Below are positions 44,401-54,359 of a stretch of DNA of 64,000 nt, one piece after another. Each line of letters starts with the position of its first letter. Position 1 is the first letter of the stretch. Below the pieces are notes generated by a model, which was given only the letters and a program-made list of their open reading frames with translations, did not search any database and was not told the origin of the DNA. Source of the DNA: Epiperipatus broadwayi (lineage: Eukaryota > Onychophora > Udeonychophora > Euonychophora > Peripatidae); assembly GCA_028023455.1 (NCBI GenBank), contig JAQFVV010012394.1, positions 23,702,900-23,766,899 of the forward strand, read 5' to 3'. The position numbers and the translations under genes were made by a program.

Positions 44401-45300
44401 TTTTTATAATACTAAAACATATTATTCATCAAAAAAATCAACATCTCAGGAGATCTCTTAGTATATAACCTAACAGACAAAATAATAGTAAGATTCATGA
44501 TTATGTTAAATTGCAAAGCACAAGACTTTTCAATAATTCTCCGCAAGCTGTCCTTTTCCAAAATACCGCAAAAATTCTTTAATTCAGTCCTCCATCTCAA
44601 ACTAGGTCTATTCCAAAGACATTTCTTATTCCAGACATTTAATTAAAAGATATTTTTTACTAATATGGTGTATGTCCATTATTTGCATCAAGAACTGCAA
44701 TTAGTTTATGCAAGATTAAATTACATGTGAACAGATATTAAAAAGATGGACAATACAGACTTCTCATTCCCTGTTCAAACAAGAAATTATAGAAAATAAG
44801 CAATAACATCTGCATGTTTTTCAAAATAAAGTAATATCTGATTGTGTGAATCAGAATAATAGCATATTAAAAGTTATCAGTAAGGTTTGAAAAAAAAAAT
44901 TGCACCATGCAATAAATCTCTATTCATTGCAATAATGATGTAATCAGTCAGAGTAATGAAAAAGAAGATTGAATGGCTCATTACCTTGAAGTTCATAAAA
45001 AGTTCTAGCATTAAAGTCCATGACAATTTTAAAATATTGTTTCATATCAAAAGCATATCCATATAAAAATCCTCTACTTCTATATCACAATGAGAACTTG
45101 GGAAATAATTCATTAATTCATTAACTAATTTTATTACTCTATTTGATATCCATCAAACTCTACAATGTTGTTCTCCCACTTTTTATTCATAATGAATTAC
45201 ATTGAACTTTCATATTTGTGCGTTTGTAATAAAATATATGACAAACTTTAAAACAATTGTCTTTATCTTTTCTGCTAACTTCAGAATGTCCAGCAATACC
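44401..45300 (-). pseudogene. RTE-type LINE endonuclease region, heavily decayed
   Basis: The plus-strand blocks TTCTAGCATTAAAGTCCATGACAATTTTAAA and TATCACAATGAGAACTTG match in order the better-preserved endonuclease region at 56550-56780. On the minus strand the corresponding protein traces are S-H-C-D-x-E-V-x-x-F-Y and a K-L-S-W-T-L-M-L segment in the place of G-D-F-N-A-K. Stops are frequent. The lower limit is uncertain. Confidence 0.5.
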
Positions 45301-46960
45301 CCGTTAAATATTAAACAGTTCTTTTAATTTATGCAATCTTCCTCCATTTGAAAGTGATCTTATGTTGTAATTATGTACATGAAAGATCATTAAATAATAG
45401 CCCCAATCTCAAGATTCTTAGCACCTTCCATATTCATCAACCAACCACAGCCTTAGCTAGCAGTTTTCCAGTCTCATAGGAATAGGGCCATAATTTAGTT
45501 TTATCAGTTATCATTATGAATATTTATTTATGTTTTTTTTTTAAAAAATCATTCACACAGATATTGATCTTATCTTCAAAAAAAGTCAGATAAAAAAGCA
45601 AATAAATTCATCACACTGGTGTTTTGATCAACAGACTGTCCATGTTTATTTATTGTATTAATAATTATATAGTAATAACAGCTGCATTATCAAGAACATA
45701 AAAAAGAGGTAATTAAGTATGTCCTGCAACACGGAATATGTATTAGACATGCTACACCTTTTCACATTCATATCAATCTGCTGATAACTTTATAATCGTG
45801 TGATCTGATCAAAATAATGTGTATATGAATCTTGTACATGATATTTTTCCCAAGATTTGCAAAAAAACTAATGTTCAGTATGCAAATAATCGTGTCATCA
45901 TGATCGTAACTAGCCTTAAGAAATTACAGAAAAGAAAATCAAAAGGACAAAAATGAACACTATGTATACTTACACACTTAAAATCAAATGAAGTTGAATA
46001 ACTCAGAAGTAGAAATAAGTCCAAATACTTGGATGAAGCAAAAATGCAACTGAAATGAAAGCGGTTGTCAGAAAGAAATCTGGATAACAACTAAAAATGT
46101 TGAAATATCACAAAAAAAAGACCACACTTTGATGAAGAGAAACAGGTTTTCAAGCAAGATCGATAACATCGCAGGGTTTATTTTGTTTAAATTTGACGTG
46201 ATTGCAAGATTGCACATTTATTGAGGATGTGAAAAGACATCCTAGTTCCCCTATGTTGCAGGACTAATACTTAAGTACCGAAAAAGACATTAAAAATTTG
46301 CCTTGCTCCATTCCTTTAAGGATCAAAAAAAGGAATCAAAGAGCCCCCTTTCAAATTATAAAAAAACTTCTTTCTATCACTATTTTAATAATCATCATCA
46401 GTTATAAAATATACTTTTTAAATAGAAAAAATATAAACATTATTAAATATAACCTCAATGCATTTTCAGTTTGCTTTTGAAAAAAGTATTCTGCATTGAA
46501 AACACATTAACATTATATTTATTATTGTTTATATTTTCTGCAATTAAGAGACATTTTTGAAACTGCATATATAACAAATCAATAAAATACTAGCTTGAAA
46601 CAATATGATATTACTAGAGCAATTTTCTATTCTAGTGCTATTTACGTGTGAGTTTTAGAGTGAGTGGGGATTATCAGATGCATATAAAAACTCTATCCTT
46701 AGTATATAAATCTTCATCCTCAGATATTTTGCATTTATAATGATGCCTGAGATTTAAAGTCAGGAGAAATGCAGGCTGGAAGGTTCAAAACCTTAGGCTG
46801 ATTTGCATTTAAAATTTTTAACTTGGTAGGTGAAATTAAATTTAAGATGATTACTTGGAAGCACATCTATTCCTTCTAACTTTGAATCCCATGACTCATA
46901 ATAAATACAAATGCTAAAAACTAAACTGAATATGAAGATTTAAATACTAAGACAGGGGTT
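45301..46960. other. A+T-rich sequence, nothing firm
   Basis: No gene was recognised. A tRNA-like B-box GGTTCAAAACC at about 46780 follows an AGTCAGGAGAAATGCAGG segment, possibly an old SINE. Confidence 0.35.
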
Positions 46961-47350
46961 TTGTATGTGGCTGGTAATCATTTATTACTCATGCTTAAGA
47001 TAGGTGGCAGTATCATAGAGAGATGCTCACATATTAGGCATCTGTTACTTGGAAGCAGAAAGGGTACAAATAATGAAGTTATGGAAATTAAATATGAGCA
47101 AAGTGATTATACAGAAAATGAGTTATTGGTTTTTATGCTAGGTTTGGGAAAAGATAAAGGGGATTTAGATATGAAGGCTATGGAGTTCGACAAAGATTAT
47201 GTTGTGGAAATGGGATGGAGCAGATTATGGGAAAACTTAGGGTGGAGAATGGAAAGGGAAGGTAAAGTGATTAACAGGTTTCTCTGAGCATAACTGCTGA
47301 GAGATTCCTGACTTCGTTTAAGGAGAAGTCACAGTGCATCACATCACATA
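46961..47350 (+). pseudogene. LINE 3' end, second copy
   Basis: Encodes a decayed version of the 11588 protein: EQSDYTENELLVFMLGLGKD follows the same residues as EQSDNTENELVVFMLGLRKD in the other copy, and HIRHLLLGS has lost the last zinc-knuckle Cys. The 3' end has the same TTCGTTTAAGGAGAAGTC followed by CATCACATCACA. A deletion has removed the first two knuckle Cys. Confidence 0.8.
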
Positions 47351-47937
47351 ATAATTGGTTATAATTCACTTCAATTATGAAGTTTATCTTACTTTTTATC
47401 ATTATTATAATAAACAGAGAAATTTATTGTTATCAGATCATGTTTAAATCTTTACAAAAAATTAAAAGCAATTGAATAACTTGAATTTAATATAAAAATT
47501 AATTATTATACTGTATTTAACTATCTAAAATATCATTTTTATTTATCCTACCCCCCCCCCCGATTCCGTGATTTTTTGATACCCGTATTTTCATTTATCT
47601 GCAATTGGAAAAAATAGTAAATGGAATATAAAAAAATTAGGAATTAATAAAAAGCCAAACAAGAATAAACTATTCTTCAATTCGGATTTCATACATATTA
47701 AGCAATACTTCACAGATATTTATTCTTTCAAACTTTGATTAATAATTAACATAGTAATTGTTAAAAATGAGATTCAGTTTCCACCCCACCCCCCAATTTG
47801 AATAATTGTAATTTCAAAATTGTTAATGCTAGATTAAAACCTGGCTAACATAATATCCATTCTGGATTTCCAACAATATTAGCAAATAAAAGCTTATAAA
47901 CGTCGTCGAAAACAGACAAGTGGAATTACTCTATTCT
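47351..47937. other. A+T-rich sequence with C-runs
   Basis: A C11 run at about 47550 and a CCCCACCCCCC tract at about 47785. No gene. Confidence 0.4.
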
Positions 47938-48183
47938 TTATTTTTTCCAACCATTATCGATCCATTGCAGGATGAAAGTCTCTCTAAGGTCAATCAATCT
48001 CCAATTTCTAGCCTCTCTTCTCCACATTACTTCAGCACACTTCCTTACTTCATCCATCCATCTCACATGTGGTCTTTTTCTAGGTCTTTTACAATCTTTT
48101 GGAATCCCATTTAAGATTTCAACTGTTTTTTTATTATTTGCTGATATATGCACAAGTTTTTCTTCTGTTTGGATTTCATACAC
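47938..48183 (-). pseudogene. RTE-type LINE 3' end, open frame
   Basis: An uninterrupted 81-codon frame encodes ILNGIPKDCKRPRKRP, VRWMDEVRKCAEVMWRREAR and RETFILQWIDNGWKK at the end, the C-terminus of RTE ORF2. It is 5'-truncated. The intact frame suggests a fairly recent insertion. The Met start is not meaningful. Confidence 0.88.
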
Positions 48184-48534
48184 GTTACACTATGCCTATT
48201 TGATATTTAAATTAATGAAAAAGAAATTTTTTTCTGCATATTAACTTTTTATTCACAGTACATACATTATATATAGATACCTACACATGTTATTATCTTT
48301 TCAACATGTATATATGCTAAACACCCATCTATATTATATGTGTATGTTAAAAACATACAGTTGATCATTCCCATGAATTTTGATATCCATGACATGGCTT
48401 GGAATCAAATGCAAATGAGGAATTGTTTGTAGTTATTTATTAACATCATCATATATTTTTTTTACATATAACTGATGACTGTATATAATGTTTGTCTTTT
48501 TTAATTTATTCCTTCTTATATTTACAAAAGACTA

Positions 48535-48750
48535 TAACTTAATTCACAAGTGCTAGCCCACTTAAATGTACTATTTTGATACCATCGAGCATAAATATTA
48601 ATGTTGATTTGTATTAGGCTATAAATTATTATTTAATTTTCTGCTCACATATAAACGCTAAACCAAGTCAACAATATACCATTTATTGAATTCCTGCATG
48701 AATATACAATTTTCACTTTTTCTTGAATAAACTTCTAAATTCAACACACT
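48535..48750 (+). repeat. Duplicated segment, first copy
   Basis: GCTATAAATTATTATTTAATTTTCTGC and flanking blocks (ACTTAATTCACAAG, CACTTAAATGTACTA, TCACTTTTTCTTGAA) are repeated at 49010-49225 in the same order and orientation. Confidence 0.75.
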
Positions 48751-48779
48751 TCTTAAAACTATGGACAAAGACATAAGTA

Positions 48780-48870
48780 ACAAACAAACCCTTCCCAAGA
48801 TGCATTTCTGACAGAATCTGTCTTTATCAGTCAGCCCATATCCTTATCCATACACATCTTTATCATCATA
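48780..48870. repeat. Family-2 palindrome fragment
   Basis: CCCAAGATGCATTTCTGACAGAATC and the following TTATCAGTCAGCCC resemble the family-2 arm at 16140. It is immediately followed by the SINE-A poly-T. Confidence 0.5.
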
Positions 48871-48971
48871 GTTTTTTTTTTTCATGTGTCAAAGCATCGG
48901 CCGGAAAGCGAACTCACAAAGCCGGGACAGCTACTTGTAAGGCACTGTGCTGACCTCTTGACCACCAATGC
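48871..48971 (-). repeat. tRNA-derived SINE, family A, minus copy
   Basis: On the minus strand: GCATTGGTGGTCAAGAGGTC (A-box region), a CCTTACAAG anticodon-loop-like part, GTGAGTTCGCTTTCCGG (B box), then GCCGATGCTTTGACACATG and an A11 tail. This is the same layout as the copy at 10286. Confidence 0.78.
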
Positions 48972-49009
48972 TTGACTTATCATCATAGTTTAGTATTTAT
49001 TCATAGCAA

Positions 49010-49225
49010 ACAATGAATTTAATTTACAAACTTGACTCCATTTAAATACACTAATTTCTTTCAGGATAAGTGTTAATGATTATTTGCTAATCATTTTTTA
49101 TTGGGCTATAAATTATTATTTAATTTTCTGCCCAGATATAAACTTTAAACTCAGTTAAAGATTAGTATGTAACTTATTAAATTCCAAATGAATACACACC
49201 TCTCACTTTTTCCTGAACATTTCAT
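49010..49225 (+). repeat. Duplicated segment, second copy
   Basis: Second copy of the 48535-48750 segment, separated from it by the family-2 fragment and the SINE. Confidence 0.75.
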
Positions 49226-49739
49226 AATATTTACAATATACAAAACTCTTAATAAATCGTAATCTCCTATTTAATCTTGCAATTCACTTCCAGTCTTTTT
49301 AGTTTCAAGTTTACTTGTAACTGAATAAGATTGTGTGCAATATATACCATTCATCAAGCCGGTCCTATCTGAATTAACTAAAAGTTTTGAATTATCTTCT
49401 TTATACTCATTTCGATATTAATAATAATCATACTCTATTGCTCGAACAGTTGAACTCCGATCCTGAGGCCTTTGATCTTCCAATTAACTTTGTTTTTTTC
49501 TTTCGATCATGATATTATAACAATTTGAATGTCAAATTTGTTTTTTTAATACTCTGAATAAAGGCAAATTTGACATATGCACTTGATTCTGATCTCATCA
49601 CAAAACATAATTAGGTAGAATTCCATAATATAGCCACCTACATTGTTTCATATTCAGTAATTTATTTTAATTTTAATCGGAAAATGTAATTCAAAAAATA
49701 AGTATGTACAAACCATCAAAAACTTTGGAAATCCAGTTA
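49226..49739. other. A+T-rich sequence, nothing recognised
   Basis: No gene or repeat was recognised. Confidence 0.4.
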
Positions 49740-50400
49740 TTCAAGCTGATGATAAATCCGGGATATCACTTCCACATATACCTGGGGATACCCATTGGAT
49801 TAATAAAATGTGTTATTAATCACCAAGTTTGCCTTTGCACCATTCCTTATTGAATCATCTGATTAACAACGCCAAAGACATACTGTCCTCTGAGCTCAAA
49901 TCCCAAATAATATACAAAATTAGATGTGACAATACTAACTGCCATGCAGTTTATTAAGGTGAATCATGTGCCAAATTATCCACTCACATTGTGCAACAAA
50001 GATATCTATATAATTGGGCCAAAGTGCACTCTGAAGCCAAATCCATTTTCTTTGAGCATGAATTCAAACTCGGACATAGCTTTGAACCTACATCTCCCAA
50101 CACCATCTACTCTAAACTTAATGATGCCAAACGTAAAGTGAAAGAGGCCTGGCATATCACCAATGATAGACATGCTATCAACAAAAAAGAATCTTGTGTC
50201 CCCCCTTCAAAAAAGTGGCTCATCTGAATGAACTTAATTACAATTCAAATATTATGCAAATTCACTATTTTGATTATTTTCTTATAAACAGCACAAGCTA
50301 CATTTATGACTATTCAGTAATCGAAAGTATGCTGAGCATACTATACTAATGCTATTATGATTAAATAAAGCGTTTCTCTGGATAATTTGTACATATTTAT
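49740..50400 (+). pseudogene. Penelope-like element 3' end (GIY-YIG endonuclease), copy 2
   Basis: The frame from about 49880 reads LSSELKSQIIYKIRCDNTNC, then HAVY, a stop, GESCAKLSTHI, QQRYLYNWAKV, then SIFFEHEFKLGHSFEPT and AKRKVKEAWHIT, ending VPPSKKWLI with a stop at about 50227. This is the Penelope GIY-YIG layout: K-I-x-C-x-x-C, A-V-Y-x-G, the Arg/Gln helix, F-x-E-H, and K-V-K-E-A. One in-frame stop (TAA in place of the second Tyr codon of the Y-Y-G triplet) disables it. Upstream, VPHIPGDTHWINK at about 49770 fits the end of the Penelope linker. The 3' untranslated part to 50400 (ATGCAAATT..., AATAAAGCGTTTCTC) is shared with 52230-52410. Confidence 0.85.
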
Positions 50401-51274
50401 TTTTTAAAGTAATTTATTTTGTTTTTGCTCAGACTTTTTAAAAAGTAAATTAAAAAATATATATACGGTATATTCTATTTGCTGAATATATCCTATAATC
50501 GATTTCCTAAATATCACTTTTAATTTCACAAGTTAAAATGATTTCACACTCAATAGTTTAAATTGGAAAAAAAATTTTTCTCTCATAAATATTAGAAATA
50601 TATACTGTATTTCATGAATTAGTAAAATAAACCATTACATGTAAGCGCATATGGAATATAAATGTTCATTTTGTTACGCAGTTTCTGATTTGTTTGTGGT
50701 GTTTTCTAACAAGCATATTCAGCCGAAAGGTTTATTTGTAAAGGACATTTGACAGAAAAGGAAGAAAGGGAGAGGCGTATATCCTTTTTATTATTTATAG
50801 ATAATAAAAATGTAATTATTTTTATTTTCCAATATTTCGAATGAACTTTTCCTTTAAAATAAACTAAATTCAGCTGGAGGTTGTAAAATAAAATAAAAAG
50901 CATTCTAAATCAAATCTGCATAATAAAATGATTTAATTTCACAAAAAGCATACTGTGTACATATGATCACAAAGCATTTTTAGGCATAATTAAAATTATT
51001 TTATAATACTCATTATTTATATAACGGCCTTGTCCAAAGACACATTGATTAACGAGAAAATTCACTGAACTTGATGTTACTTTGCAAATAATTTATTTCA
51101 TTGACTTTTTTAAAAAAATTAATAAAAAATCATGGATATATTTTTACACACGTATTTCAAATTACAATAAAACATATATAGAACAAAATAAAAAACTTTC
51201 ATTTTATTTATACTTTCAGAGCGTTAATATTCTCACGTAAATAAATAATTGAATTATATAAAATAAAATAAATG
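50401..51274. other. A+T-rich sequence, nothing recognised
   Basis: No gene or repeat was recognised. Confidence 0.4.
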
Positions 51275-51398
51275 AATGGCTTTATTTCTCGGGAGTTCAT
51301 AAAAAGTTCGAAAACCGGAAGTGCCAGAATCAGAATCGATCCGACAACCGTATATTCCAGAGTTGGACACTCTACTATTACATTAAACCACGCAGAGC
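51275..51398 (-). repeat. tRNA-derived SINE, family B, minus copy (best preserved)
   Basis: The minus strand reads GCGTGGTTTAATGTAATAGT (A-box region), GTTGTCGGATCGATTCTG (B box), then CTTCCGGTTTTCGAACTTTT and TATGAACTCCCGAGAAATAA. Typical tRNA-derived head followed by a short unique part. Confidence 0.7.
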
Positions 51399-51435
51399 AA
51401 TAATCGAATAAACAACCAAGCAATAAAAATATTGA

Positions 51436-51549
51436 ATGACGTTATTTATTGGACATTCATACGAAATCTTAGACCGAAAGTGTAGGAACTGAGCCGCGAT
51501 TCGTGAACTTTGAGCGCTGGAATCTACTGCATCAAACCACCCAGGACAT
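51436..51549 (-). repeat. tRNA-derived SINE, family B, second minus copy in tandem
   Basis: Same layout as the preceding copy (GTTATTTATTGGACATTCAT ... CTACTGCATCAAACCAC). The two copies lie about 40 bases apart in the same orientation. Confidence 0.65.
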
Positions 51550-51575
51550 AATAAAATTAATTAAAAACAATCATT

Positions 51576-52043
51576 CAAAATAAATATATACAAATGTATA
51601 TAGAGAAAAGCTTTATTTAAACTTAATAGTAAGGTATGCTTAGTACGTTTTCGACTACTTGGGAATCATATTCATAGCAATAGCTTGTGATATTTATTAA
51701 AGAATAAACAAGTTAGGGGATTTGCATATAATTTGCATGACAAATGTACATAAGTTCATTTAAATCATTCTATTTATTTGAAAGGGAATGCAGGTTTCTT
51801 TTTTGTTTATTGCTTGTCTGTTTTTGGCAATATGCCATGCTTCCTTAACTTTACATTTGGCATTGTTCCATTCAGAACAGATGATGCAGGCAGATGTAGG
51901 TTCAATGTGGTGGCTGAGTTTGAACTCGTGCTCAAAAAATATGGATTGAACTTCCGCGCTCACTTTAGTTCGATTATATAAGTATCTGTGCTGTGTGATT
52001 CTTGCAGATAAATTGGCATGCGATTTTCCGTAATAAACTGCAT
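51576..52043 (-). pseudogene. Penelope-like element 3' end, copy 3a (minus arm of an inverted pair)
   Basis: On the minus strand the frame encodes HAVYYGKSHANLSARITQHR, then YLYNRTKVSAEVQSIFFEHE, FKLSHH and CKVKEAWHIAKNRQAINKKE, ending near 51760. The A-V-Y-Y-G motif, the Arg of L-S-A-R-I and the Glu of F-F-E-H are intact, so the surviving GIY-YIG segment has no stop. The 3' untranslated part runs to 51576 (GCTTTATTTAA on the plus strand). The copy is 5'-truncated exactly where the opposite arm begins. The first about ten residues of the open frame come from the other arm. Confidence 0.85.
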
Positions 52044-52047
52044 GACT

Positions 52048-52415
52048 AAAGCGCACAAGTTCAAACTCAGCCAAAGCTTTGAACCTACATCTGCCAGTAT
52101 CGCCATTTTGAATGGAATGATGCTAAACATAAAGTTAAGAATGCATGGCATATTGCCAAAAACAGCCAAGCAGTATACAAAAAAATATTGCATCCCCCTT
52201 TCAAAAAAGTGGCTCATTTAAATGAAATTATTTATACCCGCCATTCAAATTGTATGCAAATTTCCTAGCTTGTTTATTTTTTAATAAATATCACAAGCTC
52301 CTTGTATAACTATTGCTATGAATATAATTACTAAGTCAAAAGTATGCTAAGCATATGATGCTATTAGATTTAAATAAAGCTTTTCTCTATTTACATTTGT
52401 ATATATTTATTTTGA
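52048..52415 (+). pseudogene. Penelope-like element 3' end, copy 3b (plus arm of an inverted pair)
   Basis: Encodes HKFKLSQSFEPTSAS, then, after a one-base shift, the N-A-K-x-K-V-K-x-A-W-H-I-A-K-N-S-Q-A-V segment and PLSKKWLI. The 3' untranslated part ends near 52415 (AATAAAGCTTTTCTC). It starts further downstream in the endonuclease than the opposing copy. The two arms (51576-51932 and 52050-52415) are imperfect inverted copies. Confidence 0.82.
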
Positions 52416-52559
52416 ATTATATTTTCCAAGAAAAAGTTTATTAAAAGTTTTGAAGTTAAAAACAATGGCTTTTAAAAAAAAAAAAGAAAATAAAGATTGA
52501 TAGCACAATGAATTAAAAAAAATTAATACCTGATTTTGGTCAGATTATCAATATAGATA

Positions 52560-52925
52560 GAAAGAAAATATATTGATGTTCGAAAAGAAAGATTTTTAAT
52601 AGTTGTATTTTACCAACAGAAGAGCAATATAGAGATTTCAGATGTTGCAAGAAATATAAAGGAATGTATGTTGAAAGTAACGATAAAGGATCGGAAGTAA
52701 AATACATGGAGGAGAGAACAAGGTGGTATCATTGATTTTATTAAAAGAAATGGAATTGGAATGATTATTAAATGGTGTCTTAATTATGATTCATGGAGAT
52801 TAAAAAGAACCAGAAAAAGACTATATGCAAGATGAAGAAATGAGATCATGAAGTTTGCTAGAGTGATGAATAGCTATGGAAAAAGCAAAAAAAAAAAACT
52901 GGATAGAAAAGTTCTACAAAGAACT
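52560..52925 (+). pseudogene. RTE-type LINE C-terminal fragment, decayed
   Basis: GAAGAGCAATATAGAGATTTCAGA, GGAATGTATGTTGAAAGTAA, GGAGAGAACAAGGTGG and AAAAAGAACCAGAAAAAGAC follow the order of the intact RTE C-terminus at 15085-15320. Many stops. Confidence 0.6.
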
Positions 52926-53345
52926 ATTTAGAAATTAATCATGAGAAGAAAAAAAACCTTACTATTACTCCAACATCTTTTGAAATGTCAAGAATTTTAA
53001 ATGATCAGATAAGACATGCAATTAAATCCACAAAGAATAGAAAAACTAAATTTTCGATGTCTAAATGATAAAGATGAAATAAGTGACTGGAAGGATGCAG
53101 TAGTAGTGATGATATTTAAGAGATAAAAATAAATAAATTATAAATTAGATTTATCATCCATTTATTAGTTCCAAACAAGATTTTTACTAAGATCTTATAA
53201 CCTGTCTGCATAAACTTGGGATACAATTCAACCAAAAGAACAAACTGAACTTGAAAGGGATTACAGCACAAAAACTCATAACCAAGAATTAGTGAGCAAG
53301 AGTTATCATTTTGCATTTGAATTTGTAGTTAATGAAAACTAAATT
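52926..53345 (+). pseudogene. RTE-type reverse transcriptase fragment
   Basis: Traces in the plus strand: RHAIKSTKNRK, DEISDWKDAVVVMIFKR, then after decayed sequence DTIQPKEQTELERDYSTKTH and SYHFAFEFVVNE. These correspond to the W-K-D/N-A-V-V, Q-x-x-E-Q-x-G-F-R-K-G-x-S-T and P-F-C-L-A-F-V-D-Y parts of RTE reverse transcriptases. It seems to be a different RTE subfamily from the copy at 16895. Confidence 0.6.
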
Positions 53346-54042
53346 TGACTCTAAAAACACTTCTTTGATAATTAAAGATTTGGAACTTCAAAATGTAGAT
53401 CCTAGAATGAAACTTGGGTGATTTTTATAGAAATAACTCAATATTAAAAGGAATGTGATTATGGTATTTGAAAAGAAGTGTTATTTTTTAAATAAATGTT
53501 TTAATAGTAAATTCTTAAACCAGATGAACTGATTAGATGAAGTTTGCTTAAATGATATCCAAAATATATGAATCAAAGAATCTGAATTAAACTTAGAAAA
53601 AGCTTTATTCTGTAGTAAATATATAATTGAAAACAATGATGATTCCAAATAAAATCAATGAGATTATTCAATGTCAAAATTTTGTCATTGCTTAGAAAAA
53701 TTCTCAACAGTTATATATATATGTGTGTGTTAGATTGTGTGTTTAATTTCTTTTATACATCGTGTTATGAGTTTTAAAAAATATATTCAACCCATAACTT
53801 TAAATTAACTATCCCAAATTCAAAAACAGCCACATATTTTAATAGTATTAGATTTAATATAATAGGATCATTGGTTAGCATAATCATCTATCAAGTAAAA
53901 ATTTACTCATAATATTCTATTTACAAATAAACAATTTTTCTTAGTTGATCAGACAAAAATCATAACAATATACACATATACATATTATAAAAAAATCAAG
54001 TCAGATCTCAAATGAACTAATTTAAACATGCTTGTATTACAA
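53346..54042. other. A+T-rich sequence with a further RTE trace
   Basis: At 53396-53480, AAACTTGGGTGATTTTTATAGAAATAAC resembles the start of the 14940 RTE segment (AAACTTGGTTGGAGTGCTTTTGG). The rest is unassigned. Confidence 0.4.
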
Positions 54043-54202
54043 ATGTTATATAAAGAGCTCGCAAATAAGCTCTTAACAAGCTTTGCAGAATATTGAATAT
54101 ACTAGGACCTCACTGAGGAAGCCAGTAGCAGCAACCGGTCTGGGGTTACGGTTATTCTGCAAAGATTGTTAAGAGCTTATTTGTGAGTTCTTTATATAAC
54201 AT
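54043..54202. repeat. Foldback element D (160 bp)
   Basis: The ends ATGTTATATAAAGAGCTCGC and its inverse (to 54202) pair. The inner arms continue through AATAAGCTCTTAACAA and TTTGCAGAAT. A loop of about 45 bases contains GGACCTCACTGAGGAAGCC. Confidence 0.85.
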
Positions 54203-54359
54203 ATAAATATATATTATAAACAATTTAATATTATAAATTAAATTTTGGAGAAATAGAGCAATTATTCCTTTTAATGCAAAAAGGCAATTAGTAGATTAAG
54301 TATTTTTTTAAAAAAATACAATTTCAGGATATTCAATTAAACAAATAAAAAAGCACAAC

